Made by a program: the position numbers and the translations under genes | Part shown: positions 49,889 through 62,647 of the stretch, one piece after another | Numbering within the stretch: position 1 is the stretch's first letter | How the letters are laid out: each line of letters begins with the position of its first letter | Notes under the pieces: generated by a model | Told to the model about the DNA's origin: nothing | What the model saw: only the letters and a program-made list of their open reading frames with translations | The model's database searches: none | Origin: Hydractinia symbiolongicarpus | Taxonomy: Eukaryota > Cnidaria > Hydrozoa > Anthoathecata > Hydractiniidae | Assembly (NCBI RefSeq): GCF_029227915.1 | Contig: NC_079877.1 | Span: 15,610,851-15,674,850 of the forward strand | DNA length: 64,000 nucleotides | Direction of reading: 5' to 3'

Positions 49889-52800
49889 ATTTTGGATTGT
49901 CAATTCAACCTGATGCATCGAATGTAACTGTAATAAATGGCGATACCTTAGAATTAAAATAGTAAGTAATTCAAAGAACTGGTGAAATTGTCAATAGTTT
50001 GTGTTACCAAACACTAATTTGACAATATTAAGTGGTAGAGCCATTCCTGTTGTGCAACCTCATGTAATCACGTTATTTAGTGTTGATAGATTTTACATTC
50101 ACGGAATTGTAGAAACATACATGCAATCTCATAGAAAAAGAGATAAAAATTCGAAAATAATTACAAAAGATATTAAATGGTTATTCCGCCGGTGTCTAAA
50201 ACAAAACTTACAACTTATTTAACTATTCCTATCATTAGCGTGGAAAATATCTTTAACCTGATTGGCTAGAAGGAGATACATAAATATAAAATCTTTTATT
50301 TTACATGTAAAATATGACCGCGCAAAATTTTTAGGGGTCTCGGTACTGAGTGGAAAAAAAACAAAGGTTTAACAGAAAATATTGGAATTTCAAAAATGTC
50401 AACAGGCACCTCAAGATTATTTTACAGAGAAACCTAACGGCCACCCCAAAATACATGTTAGTGTGCACACGATGAGCGATAAGCGATCACCTAGGACGGA
50501 GATAAACAAAAGTTTGTTCATAATAAAAAGGGTTAAATCAGCGCTATTAAATTTATTTGACTCGTGGTATATCAACCAGAAATTGTAATCTTGTAAGTAG
50601 CTTGATAATGGGTGGATGACCACCCGACAGGTCTCCCAAACTGTAGAAACGAAATTAAAAAATTGGTGTTGGATGGATTGATATGTTTTTGCTTGATATA
50701 TCAATATTAATTTACAGCAGCCATGCTGTTTTTTTACATGAGAAATACCTTATGGAGGACTGTTTTTTTCCTGAATTTTAGGGGTTTTTAATGAACAGTC
50801 CAAAATTTATTGACATTTCTTTCTTGGTGTCGGATGGAGAGATAGAAAAACGCAATTTTTCAAGACTTATTTAAATATATATTCTATCACAACGACTAAA
50901 GATTTCAAAATTATTATTTGGTTTTGTACTAATTTGCACACTGAAGATATTCAAATTTTTTTTTAATACCTGTCTAATTGGCATTGCCTAAAATTCCGAA
51001 AAAAGTTTCTATTTTCATGGTGTTGTATGGACGTGTGGGGTGGACATTACCAATGTTATCGATTTAAATTGTCACTTTTATATTACAAATTTGACTTGTT
51101 ATCATTTTTTCACTTTGACGTACTATGTCACCTATTTCGTAATAGCCTCTCTAGCTTTATTACACAATTTTGTCACCTAAGTTGTCTTTATATACACGAT
51201 TTTGTTTTATGAAATAATTCATTACAATTATTGCACACCAAAATAAAGCAAATGTATTTTTCAATGTGTATTCTCAATCACACTCAAACATCGTATTATA
51301 GACTTTAAAGCTGTAATAACATTAGGGAACGTTAAAATATGAATTTGAAAATGTTGCGTGAGCGCATTTTTTTAACATCCTAGGAATATTATGTCTTTAA
51401 AAGTAAATGGATGTAAATAAATAGAGCAAGAAAAATACATAATATATAAGGAACTGTTGTTAGTTTGTGGAAGAATGCTTGGATTTGTCGTTCCTCGGAC
51501 TTTCATCCATGCTTTATCTTTCACACATTGATAGTTTGTGCATATTTGTCAGCCTGTTGGCATAAGTAAATTAAACTACTCTGCAGTAGCCTGAAATATA
51601 TCTGCGCGCAACCATTTTGAACAGAATATGGCTAATTGTAAAGAGGGCCATTAAAATCAAGAAGAAGGAAGGTACACGATTTACATTTTTAAAAACTAAT
51701 TAACAAAGGCTGAACGGAACTTTAATTTTTCTGTTGATGACGCCATATAGATCAAGCACAGTTACTGTGAGGTTAAACAAAATTCTATGAGGCAATAAGA
51801 AGTTACAGAGCTAAAAAAGAAATTTAAAGGTTATTCGAGTTAGTTATATACTTCCCCACAACTGCCATGAAGTTTGGTACCCATAAATTCAAATATAGAA
51901 AGTATTAACATTCTCAAACACAGCACGAACCCATTTAACAGGAATACAAATCTTTACTACTGGCACAGCTGCGTAATTGCTTCACCGACATAGAATTTTC
52001 GCAAATATAGCTTTTTTAATCTGGAATCTGTTTTCGATGACATATTTACATGCTCCATACCACACTCTTATCTTGCGTGATACATGTACGGCAATTAAAA
52101 ATATGCAATAAGAAAGCTATGTATGGTTTTCACAATTTGTTTGCGATTTGGCCCTACCTATTTCTTTTGAACAATGTGAGCATAGGGCGTTATATTTGAT
52201 GCGCAATAATTCTAAAGAGTTGTTCTTTTGCATTCATTTAAATAAATGTGTTGTAGCTTCCTGGCTAATAACGACTATCATTTAGTTGCTTGTAAAAAAC
52301 GTGATTCTCTTAGTCCTTAAGCAAGATGCTAAAAGTTGCTCTGCGTCTCCTTTCCGACCTAATCATAATATAACATTTTTTGTTTCTTCACATTTATCCA
52401 TTGTTCATGATTTTCGTGTAATTTATTTAACCCTATTCGGTCCGGGGTTTTTCGAACATATTATGACCGCGGGTGGGTGTTGGCGATTCCGCCCCCTCCC
52501 CGTCAATAACTTTTCATAGGGTTGTTCAATATGAATCAAACTTGGCACACTTATAGTACGTTACAAATGGAACAAAATGGCTGCTATAACTTTTTGCTTG
52601 CGTCAGAACGTTTTCTGTGACGTCATCAGAAGCTTGAAATTTGTTAAAAACACCATTATCTGTATAAAATTTAATTACTTGAGTTCTAGAGCGAATTTTT
52701 AAATTCTGTTTGAAGTTTGTAAAAGCTAAATAAAATTTATTTAATATATTTTCCGGTTTTTATATAGATCAAAAGAAAATTTGCCACATATTGGCCGAAA

Positions 52801-54094
52801 GCTCGGGTTTTTCCGATTTTCGGATAAAACCCGAAACAATCAGGAAATCGGATTAGTTACGCGTCCAAATTATGCAAATTAAGTCTTCTTGATAAAGCAA
52901 ATGTGTGTTGTAAGTTTAAAGTTCTAAGGTTAATCCTACCAATAGTTATTGTATTTTTCATATTATACGGATTTCATAGAGCTTTTTAGGGGTAGTTTCG
53001 AGTAATTACCAATATCGAAGCCTCTAAAAGGTATGGGACATGCATGCAGGCGTCTAATAGATAAATATTGAAACTGACGAAATAAAAACTGTCTAAAACT
53101 CTCTAAATTAGTTTATATTGTTTCAAAAACTTGCTGTGGTGTGTTAGGGTATAGTAAAATGACCGTAAACTCCGTGACTGCGTTTAGGATAATAAAACGC
53201 CTAAAGACAAAATATATTGTGTATGCAAAAACCTAAAACAAAATTAGACTTCGCCAAAAACTTTCAGATTCTGCTTCATCTTAGGTCAGGCAACTTAATA
53301 TTCTGCAATAGAGAAGTCAGTTTTATGAAGAACAAAAACTAAAACCATAAAACGACGTCTGCTTTAGAGAGGTTTTCCTTATAAGCCGTCTATGAGTTAA
53401 TATGGTATAATTGTAGTATGTGTTTTCGATAATAGACGCATCCTAAAAGACATAATTTTTAGAGCTACAGCTGTATATCACGATAGGCAAATCCGCCTAA
53501 AAGTCATTTGGAATAAGCAAATCTTCCCGAAAATTGTTTCGATGGAGTAAATTGTCCTACTTGTTTTAATTTTACCCATTTATTCATTTTTTGTTTCAAT
53601 TATCCAGCCTCTAACTGTGCTGATTTTGTGATTGCTACAAGTTTTGAATTTGCAGCAACTTATTCCTCTAAAAATTTTGCCTTAAAATGTATTTCTCTCG
53701 CTTTTTGTTATTAGATAAGAAAAAGACATAATTAGAGCAACCTTATCACCTTTCTTATTTGATCTTATATTTTAGCCATTTTCAGCGTCATTGTTCTCAT
53801 AAATTGGTTCTTGCAAAAAGCCCAGTGTAATTTTCCGCCACATACGTTCATGTTGTAGTTCTAATTATTTTTTTATAGTCAAACCTTCGAAGATCGCGTT
53901 AACAACATCGTACAGTTAAAGTTCTTATTGACACCTATTGGAGCTGCGAAAATGACGAATATTTTTCTGACAATGCAACCTTTTTATTATAGATGACTGT
54001 CAGTATGCTAGTAAAATTACTATCGCCGTTGTTACCAGCATAGTTATTGAGTTGATTTTAAACATAGTTATATTTGTGATTTTGAAGAATAAAG
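49889..54094 (+). pseudogene. Alr-like receptor relic (unit C)
   Basis: A tandem copy of unit B. Domain 1 begins at 49889 (FGLSIQPDASNVTVINGDTL...), but the conserved Trp codon is TAG and is followed by TAA; the rest drifts out of frame and ends near 50160. Intron landmarks of unit B recur in order (52910-53050, 53110-53160, 53500-53560). The domain 2 exon is missing cleanly where B has 43686-43985. Only the first part of domain 3 remains (from 53879, KPSKIALTTS then TAA), and it runs almost directly into the transmembrane exon at 53993-54094. That exon is fully open (DCQYASKI...VILKNK) with a good donor GTAAGT. No tail exon was found downstream. Confidence 0.75.
52427..52670 (+). mobile_element. 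piggyBac-like MITE fragment
   Basis: TTAA-CCCTATTCGGTCCGG at the left, then a GC-richer interior (GCGATTCCGCCCCCTCCCCG) and CAAACTTGGCACAC. The right end was not found, so the end coordinate is approximate. It is related to 13695-14477 and lies in unit C. Confidence 0.5.
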
Positions 54095-54642
54095 GTAAGT
54101 ATGATTAACTTTTTTTATATAACCGTCTATTTTTTTGTACAATCCTCATCAAGCGAACGTTTTAAAACTCGCAGCCACACAATGTAATCTCTCGAAGTCA
54201 CGACAAGCCTTTTAAGCCCATTTACTGCTCCATTTCTATTTGCTGCTTGTTTCACAATCTGTGAGAGAAATCTATTGCAATTGTGCTCTATTCAAGCGCA
54301 AATGAAATTTACAAGAATTACGTCAGCTAATGTGTGTAATAAGATTTTTGCATTTCCGGCCAAGTTTTGGCCTGTTTTCATGCGAATTATATAAAACTGG
54401 AAAATTTGCTGAATAAATTTTATATGGCTACAAGGAACTTTAAACAGAATGCTTAGAGCTAAAGATTTGACTTTTAAGTTGGCATATTAGGCAAATTTAA
54501 ACTTTGTAATAGATTTCCAAGGAAAGTTCTTATAAAAGCACCTTTGGTGCTACTTGCACTATATAATGCAGTCATTTTGTTCCTTTTAAGATACACTATA
54601 AATATGAAAAGTTTGATAACATGTGAAGGTGATTGCGGAATT

Positions 54643-54662
54643 CCCCAACCCCTATCCCGCCC
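54643..54662 (-). other. G-quadruplex-capable tract on the minus strand
   Basis: Four C-runs (4, 4, 3 and 3) separated by 1-3 nt lie about 550 bp after the transmembrane exon of unit C. They form a canonical G4 motif on the minus strand. Confidence 0.55.
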
Positions 54663-54699
54663 AAATTTATAAGCATAAAAAAGCACGTATATTTATGAT

Positions 54700-56600
54700 T
54701 ATCATCTGCTCAAACTTTCTAATGCCATTCCATCTAATGCCATTTCATCATCGTTATAAAGCGCAAAAAATTGTTTATAAACTTAGAGATACGTGATCCG
54801 GGCAAGTTTTTATAAAACGAATTTCACCCTGTCCCTTATTTCCCGCCTCATTAGACGACAGGCGTCTTAAATTTGTAATACACTTACATGTCTTCATTAT
54901 TTTACAGTTCATCGAAAAATACTGGCGATAGAGTATTTATTTGAAGTACAAAAGCGCTTTTTAAAATCAAAAGTGATATATTAATAGCCTGGAAAGTTTA
55001 TAAAATACGTATTATAGACAGTAAATGACGTCGTGTCATTTAGTTCAATCGCACGGAAGTAAAAGTCAAAGTCAAGGTCATTCTTAATGAGTTAGCCCAC
55101 TCAAATGAAACAATAACGACATGTAATTAAGAGATAACTACGGATTGTTTAATTTGTGAATTTAATGAAAGGGTTGTTTGATATAGATGTGCTACAACTT
55201 TTGGTATTTAATTCTGATCATGGCTAAATGTTGGCAGAAATGTAGAAGATGTATCGATATTTTACCATTACTATATATTGTAATGTTTAAAAGCCAAGCA
55301 GGTACGAAAATTTTTCTATTTTGTTAGTATTTTCTAAAAATTGGCTCTTATCTCATTATTATGTTATTACTATTAATGTCTACTCGTAACTTAGACTATA
55401 AATCGGCCAAAATGTCGTATTTTGGTTGTCGTGGTAAAGGTATAGGTATTGCAAAGGCATAGAAATTGTATAAACAAAATAAAAACTCAAGGCCCTGTTA
55501 CGCTTATGAATAATTAGTTTACATGCAAACGTTATCTGTAAGGAAACAAAAAACTGTTGCATAGCTTGTTTAAGACTATAGGGTTGAAAAAACCAGCATC
55601 TGTTTAGGATATTTGTTTTAAACCTCAAAATTTTCTAAACGCAGAATTTAAAAAATTATATGTAAATCACAAAATGGAAACGGTTTATTTTATACAAATA
55701 CTTAATTTAAATTTAGTTTAAACATTGTTTTTACTATGTGTTTAGTCTTTCCTACTGACGCTCATGTCAGTGCAATAAAGGTGCCTTCTACGTAAATTCT
55801 CAAAAATTCGTGCCATTAACCCACTCTTCACGATAACACACAGTACAATCAAATCGTGTTTTGCTAGTTCTCGTGACATATACCTACATCTGTGTGCAAT
55901 ATATAACAAAATTATTTGTTTTTAATAATTGTCTATTATTTTGTGTTGATTAGGGACTTGCGTTTTAGGAACAATAGAGCTGATCAGGATTATAATAAAT
56001 TTCTTCCAACAACAGAAATTGTTAAAACCAAAACATTGTATGTCATTGTAAGGTAAAATCCTCCCAAAAGAACAACTCTTGTATGCAAAGATTTTAAAGC
56101 AAGGAACTCCTGAAATTAAAAAAAAACAAACATAAAAAGATTAGCTATAAACATCGGTTCGAGTTGATAAAGAAACGCTCTAAACATGCTTACAACAGCG
56201 ACTGGATAAGTGATCATAAGCAAGATGCGAAGATAACATGAATTATAATCAATGAAGTAATGCATGAAACAAAATTAAACAGAATAAAACTCTGTAAACT
56301 TTTCTTAATGATTAGAACACACAAATTGGGTATTATGATCTAAATAAAAAAGAATTATTTGAAGCTATTAGCTAAGTGCAATTAAATTAAAGTCTAGGTT
56401 TTAATAACGTTCATAGTGATGTCGTTAGCAGTCAAAAAAAAAGCACTGAAAATTCAATTCTAATGTAGATATAGCATTTCTTTGCAACAAGAATATTTAT
56501 CTAACAGGAAATCATGCATTTATTATAATGGAGGATAAACAAATCACAAAGCAATTTTTTATTGAGTTCCAAAATGCTCAAGGTTTATGAATATAAAATA
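54700..56600. other. Intergenic, duplicated flank
   Basis: No gene. 55050-55300 matches 37970-38230 plus 40061-40100 by eye (AAAGTCAA...GGTCATTCTTAATGAG, GACATGTAATTAAGA), which shows that the sequence after transmembrane relic A' and after unit C was duplicated together. Confidence 0.5.
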
Positions 56601-56607
56601 TAAGAAC

Positions 56608-57060
56608 ACTCTTTCACATGGTGAATAATAAACTCTTCAAAGTGACCGAATGGGCATTGCAAAAAAAAAACTGTACTTTAATAAATTTAGGAAGAGCACA
56701 TTCCATAAAATTCTTAGGAGTTATTCGTGATAATAATTTTACTTGTAGAGAAATTGTCTTAGACGAAAAGTTTGCAAGGAATATTTGAATAGTTTTTAAA
56801 GCAAAATTTGTACTAGTTAAAACTTGTTTTAATAGCATATTTTTGCAATACACTGCTCTGTAAATTATGCAAACATTGTGTGGTGCAACACCAGCGTTAC
56901 AAAATTAAATGAAATGCAAAGTAAACAAAAACATGCAATCATACAAATTTTATATCCTGATACATCCACTCGTTCCAAAGTTTTCCTAAATTATTAATGT
57001 ACTAAATTTATACCAAACTAAAATTTGTCACACTCTTATTTTCCTTGAATAATATAGATA
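56608..57060 (+). pseudogene. LINE reverse transcriptase 3' fragment
   Basis: Translation in shifting frames gives NLGRAHSIKFLGVIRDNNFT, then ...FKAKFVLVKTCFNSIFLQYTAL, then ...LNEMQSKQKHAIIQILYPDTST. This is the thumb-side pattern of Jockey/CR1-like non-LTR retrotransposon RTs (IKFLGV.ID...; LY.ALI.P; L..Q...IR). Several stops and frameshifts make it inactive, and the 5' part is missing. Confidence 0.6.
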
Positions 57061-57093
57061 TTATCATGTCATGAACAAGCGAGTTTATTTTAA

Positions 57094-57130
57094 GCTACGT
57101 TTCGACAGCTACAGCTGTCATCGACGGGCA
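57094..57130 (-). ncRNA. Decayed hammerhead ribozyme motif of a Penelope-like element
   Basis: On the minus strand: CCCGTC-GATGA, then a 6-bp stem II (GACAGC-TGTA-GCTGTC), then GAAAC-GTAGC. This is the hammerhead core CUGAUGA...GAAA with one U missing after the C. Hammerheads of this form are known in the pseudo-LTRs of Penelope-like elements, and such an element lies immediately next to it on the same strand. The missing core base predicts loss of cleavage. Confidence 0.6.
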
Positions 57131-57410
57131 ATGATCGTAATCATCTTTGGCTATTTATTATTTGAAGAGATAATTAGATCACAGCAATTAAAGTAATTAA
57201 CTTTTTTACGGACCCAGATGGAAGCAATAGATTGATTAAAATCTTTTCTTTTTTTCTAAACGTTCTCTTTATGTTACGTTTCTTTTTCTAAAAGTTCGCT
57301 TTTTGTTACGTTTGTCCCGAACCATTTTGCACTTTTTTCTAAATATTCGCTTTCCGAAGTGTGGGTAACCATATTTCTGGAAGTTGATAGGAAATACTAT
57401 TGATGTGAGT

Positions 57411-59035
57411 ATTTTTGCCTATACTATTTATGGTTTCTTTCACTTTTTTTTGTTGTCCAACCAGTCTCTCTGTCTATGATCTTTTTATTGTCCCAGTCAA
57501 TAACATGATCCTTCTTCCAGCTATGGTCCCCAATCTCATTTTTGTCTGTATCTGCGTTGCGTACGGCTCTTTTGTGCTCTTGCACACGTTGGTTGAACAT
57601 TCGTTTCGTTTCACCGACATAAACATCATCACAATCCTTACACGGGATTTCGTAGACAATATTACATTAACTCTTCAGACATATTTTGTCTTTCGGATGC
57701 GACAGTATACTACGTAGCGTGTTTTTAGATTGAAACACTGACTTTATTTTATGATCTTTCAATACCCGACGAAGTATGTTACTTGTCTATGGTATATACG
57801 GCATACACACTGTAGCTACTGGTTCATTTTCTGCATCCTCCCCGTCACTGTTCTTATCATTTCTGTTCCTGATTTTCCTCTCAACCTTTTTAACGGTTTG
57901 TCTCGAGTACCCATTTGCAAGTAAGGCGTTGTTCATATGAGATAACTCTTTCTTTCGGTCATTCTCTTCACTAACTACATTGACTGCTCTGTGCAGTAAT
58001 GAGGACACTACACTTTCTTTTCCAGGACATTTGATGATTAGATGTGTAGTTCAGATAATGATCAGTATGAGTTGGTTTGCGGTATACTGATACTGATAAG
58101 TTACCACCGTTGCAAGACACTAGAGTGTCTAAGAAAGGAAGCGTACCATTCTTCTCGTGTTCAATTGTAAATTGAATCTTTGAGTGAAAATTATTGATAT
58201 GTTCATGAAATGTGTCTAGATGTGCTCTTTAAATTATTAAAAAGACGTCATCCACAAATATTTTCCAAACTCTTGGAGCGTGATCTACAGTTGTTAAGGC
58301 TGTAGTCTCATGAGCCTACATATATATTTCAGCTACCACAGAGGAAGTTGGGCCACCCATAGCCACACCGTCAGTTTTCGTAAAGAAGTTACCGTCAAAT
58401 AAATACCATGTTTTTGTAAGTACAACTTGGACCAAGGACATCAGTTTGTCTATAGGGATGCGTGTTTTATTCTCATACACATCATCATTTAGCTGTAATT
58501 CCCTGATGATATATAATGTGTCCTTTGTCGGTACATTTGTGTACAGTGAAGTAACGTCAAATGATACGATACACTCGTCGCCTCGATCTGTATGTTTCTA
58601 AAAAATCCCGAAAACTCTTTCGAGTTTTTACAGTGATCACTCTTTGTGTAATTGCTAAGAATGGAAGCTAGATATTTCGTTAAATTATACAAGGGGATCC
58701 TGTACACGACATGATTGGGCGTATAGGAATTCAAGGTTTATGATTTTAGGAAGACCATAGTCTCTGAAAGTCTAGGTTTATAATACAACCTATCATCAAT
58801 GCTATCGTCTTTATTTAAACGTATCAAGATATTCCTTGTGTCACGCTTGATAGTTTCTGTTGGATCTCGTTTGAGGCGTGCGTATGGACCGTTGTTAATG
58901 TGGTCATAACATTTATCAAGGTAATCCTTTTTGTCAAAAATGACCGTCGTTCGACCATTGTCAGCTGGCAAGATCGTAATACCTTTATCCTTTCTTAATT
59001 TAGACAGTGTGATGCGTTCCTATTTGGATGGTATG
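57411..59035 (-). pseudogene. Penelope-like element: reverse transcriptase plus GIY-YIG endonuclease
   Basis: Minus strand, 5' to 3'. 59035-58738 reads ITLSKLRKDKGITILPADNG... and GPYARLKRDPT. 58734-58489 reads VYRIPLYNLTKYLASIL...KNSKEF. About 58375-58316 has GVAMGGPTSSVVAEIYM, and about 58265-58230 has the catalytic-loop-like WKIFVDDVF. A GIY-YIG nuclease follows at about 57670-57415 (IVYEIPCKDCDDVYVGETKR). RT followed by GIY-YIG is diagnostic of Penelope-like retroelements. Frameshifts and stops (for example near 58735 and within 58020-58480) make it inactive. Confidence 0.8.
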
Positions 59036-60349
59036 TACCAGTTAACATGAGAAATAAGACGGAAACGAACCAAAAATACTTTACCTATCAGTAATAGTAA
59101 CAATATTTCATATTTCCTAAAACTTAAGAAATATTAAGGATGACCAGGACTAACAATTTTTCATCTTTCGAGTCCCTTTTTCACAACATACTATCAGAAA
59201 GTTTGTGGTGATGAGATGGCGCTAAATTTAATAAATATACATACCGGCAACGTTTCACCAGAGTTGAAACGCGCAATATGCTATTTAGCTAATTAAACAT
59301 ATAGGTACCGCAACTCTTGGGGGATATTTATTATACGGTACCGGTCAATTAGTTGTTTTTACAGACACTGGACGAAAATAAGTGCTATTTGCGCTCGATT
59401 TTGACAGGAATATAGGTTTTTACCTTCTTAGACAACATTGGAAACGCTTTTATTAGTGGAAAAAATGCTTGTAATGCAACGTGTCTTATTCAAGATAACA
59501 TTGAAAAATTGTTTTTTTATAAAAAAAAAACACTGAACGTACCCAAACAATACCATCCCTACCGATTTATATTTATCTATAGTTTTTTACACAGTGAAGG
59601 TAAATTAGTTAACATAAAGTAAGCGGATAAAATTTTTCAAAAAATAATATAATACAACTCTAGATAGGAATCAAATTAGTGATATTACAAATTCGTGAGA
59701 GATTTCTGCATTTATTAGGCAATGTTAATAAAAGTGCAATACGGTTTACATTTAGTGTCTCACTTAATGTACATTCCATGGGCCTGGTTAGTATATCAAA
59801 TAAGCTTATTATATTGACCTACTTATATATACGTGTTCCAAAGTTCACGTTTTTACGAGATTCTTGCGCGTGCCTTGAAAAAATCAGAAAAATGGACAGG
59901 CGAAAAAATGCAGATTTTAGGTGAAAAAGTCAAATTATGGTTGAAAACTTTTGTACTGTCGCAACTAGCATCTTTTTACTGGTGTTTTAAATATAAACTA
60001 CATGCATGTTATAATATATATATATTAATTTGAAAGGGTGCCAATACCTGAAAAAAAAGTTTGGAATGGACTGGTATACGGCTTACCGCCTACATTATTT
60101 TGCCTGTCGATTTGCATAAAAGGTTTAGTGATTATAAGCAATGCACGTCACGATGAAATAGTTTTTAGTCAACAAAATGTTTTTTAGAAATGTAACAGAT
60201 AATTTAACTCATAATTTGCGCACAGAAAATTTAAAGAGAATGCAGCTAGTTTGTCATCAAAATGTTTATAAAATTAGACTCAAACATTCACAAACAACAT
60301 TGACTTTTGTATCCACGTAGGGTAATGAATTTACCAAAATTGATATATA
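59036..60349. other. Intergenic, no gene seen
   Basis: AT-rich, short frames only. Confidence 0.4.
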
Positions 60350-60462
60350 GTAGCCGGTGGCACGTGAAAAAATCGCGGTTTATTCCGTCCTTTTAATACC
60401 TCAACTCGCGGTGCTATTTTGCGTGACAGACAGACATTCGTATACGGGTATTATAATATAGA
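60350..60462 (-). mobile_element. Helitron 5' end fragment
   Basis: Read on the minus strand from 60462 the sequence begins TCTATATTATAATACCCG and continues ...GTCTGTCTGTCACGC, like the 5' ends at 950 and 1690. The base before it is A, as expected for Helitron insertion. The 3' end is missing. Confidence 0.5.
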
Positions 60463-61647
60463 TGACTACTAGCAATTAATTGAGATTTGATTTAATTATC
60501 AAGATAAATTTGCTTTATATCATGTAGAACTAAGAATGGTATCTTATAACATATTTCTCAGACGAGCCTCCGTAAAGTTGATGCAAAACTTTAGCTGGTC
60601 TTTTTTTCCACTTCACAAAATAAATCAACCACCATATTTGTTGTATTTTTGTTTACATAAAACTCCCGCGCAGGCTAGAAATAATTTTTCGCAGGGCAAT
60701 ATTTGTTCATAAATTATTTTTCGGGTATAATTATCATAAATTAAAAGAGATCATGTGACCAGCCTGTTCCAGGGCCTATCAATTTCAACAACAAGGCAGA
60801 AGCACTGCGAACGTTGTTGCCCTTCATTTTGATTGAGAAACTTTTGAATGTTTTATGTTATTAAAATCCAACACTACGGTGTTGTAAATCCTAATTCTGA
60901 ATATTCTCATTCCATGGTTGTACGAAGAAAATACACGCAGGAAACGAAAATGGAGTTTAAAATTTTGTAGTGTTTATTCTTCGATATGGTTTGAGAAGTT
61001 TGTTTTGATGAATTCCCGTTATGGTGAGTTTTATAATTAGGCCCATCAAAGCTTTTAAAGCCAGGGCAAACTTCATAAATTTACCCATATTAAAACTGGG
61101 GATTTTTTGTCTAGTATAGCAGCGGTTGGTGAGGGCATAAAGTGCCCACGGTGTGAAAAAATCTGAAAATACTTAGGTAATAAACAGATTTAAGGAAAGA
61201 AATAGTTAAAGATGTTATTGGTATCGCAAATCACATATGCCTAGGGAGACATTTCGACAATTTTGCAGTAAATTTGAATTTCTGGAACAAAACTGCCAAT
61301 AATGACTTCATTTTTTAACTATAAAGCTAAAAATGATCATTAACTCGCTACATGCTTTGTATATAGCATTTATGGACGCTCAAGATAACGCTCGCTAGTT
61401 CCTTATATTCTTTAAAACTGGCCTCTATTTTAACCCTAAGACACATATGTGTCCTTAACAACACCGTAGTTGCCATCTGGTAACATACATGTATTAAATA
61501 ATTATATAACTTACGTGCCGAACAAAAGTCAAAAAAGCCGCAGGCACTTTCCACCACTCGCCCTCCCGGCAGAGCTAATGGATTTAACATAAACGTTTTT
61601 AGTGTTGCTTCCTTTTTATTTAGTCATATCTTTATTTTTAATTTTAG

Positions 61648-61968
61648 CTAATGGAGTCACTGTACTTAATGGCACTAACGTGAAATTAGTATGGACTGTA
61701 AACGTATCTCCCGGTGATACTATTGTTTCGAGAAGTGTCTACTTGTCACCTGATTTCACTAATCCAATACTTGTTGACAGGAGTATCAAGAAAAAGGGTC
61801 TAAAATTATTTGGTGAAAACAGATTATCTGCTACATTTGGTACCGGGAAGTACACAATGTCTTTAATGGATGTGAAATATAATGAAAGTGGAACATTTCA
61901 ACTTGATGTAGCTATTGAAAATGATGGTTTAATAACGACCCAATCTGACATTCATGTCATTGTTAGAG
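61648..61968 (+). CDS. Alr-like receptor, domain 1 exon (gene D, partial)
   Basis: An intact 321-nt exon after ...AATTTTAG, ending AGA-G|GTAGGC, phase 1 at both ends like the other domain 1 exons. It encodes a V-set-like Ig domain without cysteines: ANGVTVLNG, LVWTVNVSPGD, NRLSATFG, DVKYNESGTFQLDV. It is closely related to domain 1 of gene A, and both upstream (60815-60990 versus 23440-23620) and downstream (61970-62300 versus 24094-24680) flanks match, so A and D are segmental duplicates. No signal peptide exon was recognised upstream. No further exons occur before the window ends; in gene A domain 2 lies 3.7 kb downstream, so the rest may lie beyond 64 kb. Whether the gene is functional cannot be told. 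Confidence 0.7.
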
Positions 61969-62363
61969 GTAGGCTGTAAAACTAGTCTGTTTATTTTCTA
62001 GCGTCTTTCACTTTTTTTTATCAAAACGTTGATAACACATATAATATTTTCCTCCAAATATTCGATATTCACACTCACACTCCACAAATCCTGAAAAGCA
62101 GCTATAAACCAATAACAGATTGTGATTCGTTGATAAAAAAATTGCATTTAATAATCCGTGACTGAGTAATTATTAAGGACGCGCGTTTATGCAGAAGATT
62201 TCCCTTTCAAGAGATTTTAAAATAGGAGCAATAAATGGTATATGCTGTTTTCGTTGAGTGGTAACGAAATAAGCCTGAGGGAGAGGTTCTCTAAGCCCTC
62301 TTACAGAACTTAATCAACAGAAAGAGCCATGAACATCATATCTATATATTAATATGCCTTGTT

Positions 62364-62387
62364 TGTGTGTGTGTGTGTGTGTGTGTG
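62364..62387. repeat. (TG)n microsatellite
   Basis: About 12 TG units in the flank downstream of domain 1 of gene D. Confidence 0.9.
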
Positions 62388-62647
62388 CGCATGGTAAGGC
62401 CAAGGACAAACAATTACCAGTCACTTTCTTACGGATCATGCATGCGCCTGCCAAAGCGTGGCGTTACGTTAATATTTTACCATAATAGTTATACTGTTAC
62501 TTCATAGAAATCACATATAAGTTATAACTATATAAGCGCCACAATATACGATATAAATATATATACCATATGACAAAATACCTATATAGGAATACATATA
62601 TAGGTATATGCTACATATGAATTAACGGGATTCGATATTCACATTTT

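Noticed and set aside
57415-57717. Plus-strand open frame of 100 codons
   Set aside because: It is the antisense of the GIY-YIG endonuclease of the Penelope-like element.
61602-61647. Hydrophobic run LLPFYLVISLFLIL directly before domain 1 of gene D as a signal peptide
   Set aside because: It has no ATG, and it is the pyrimidine-rich 3' end of the intron, equivalent to the intron before domain 1 of gene A.
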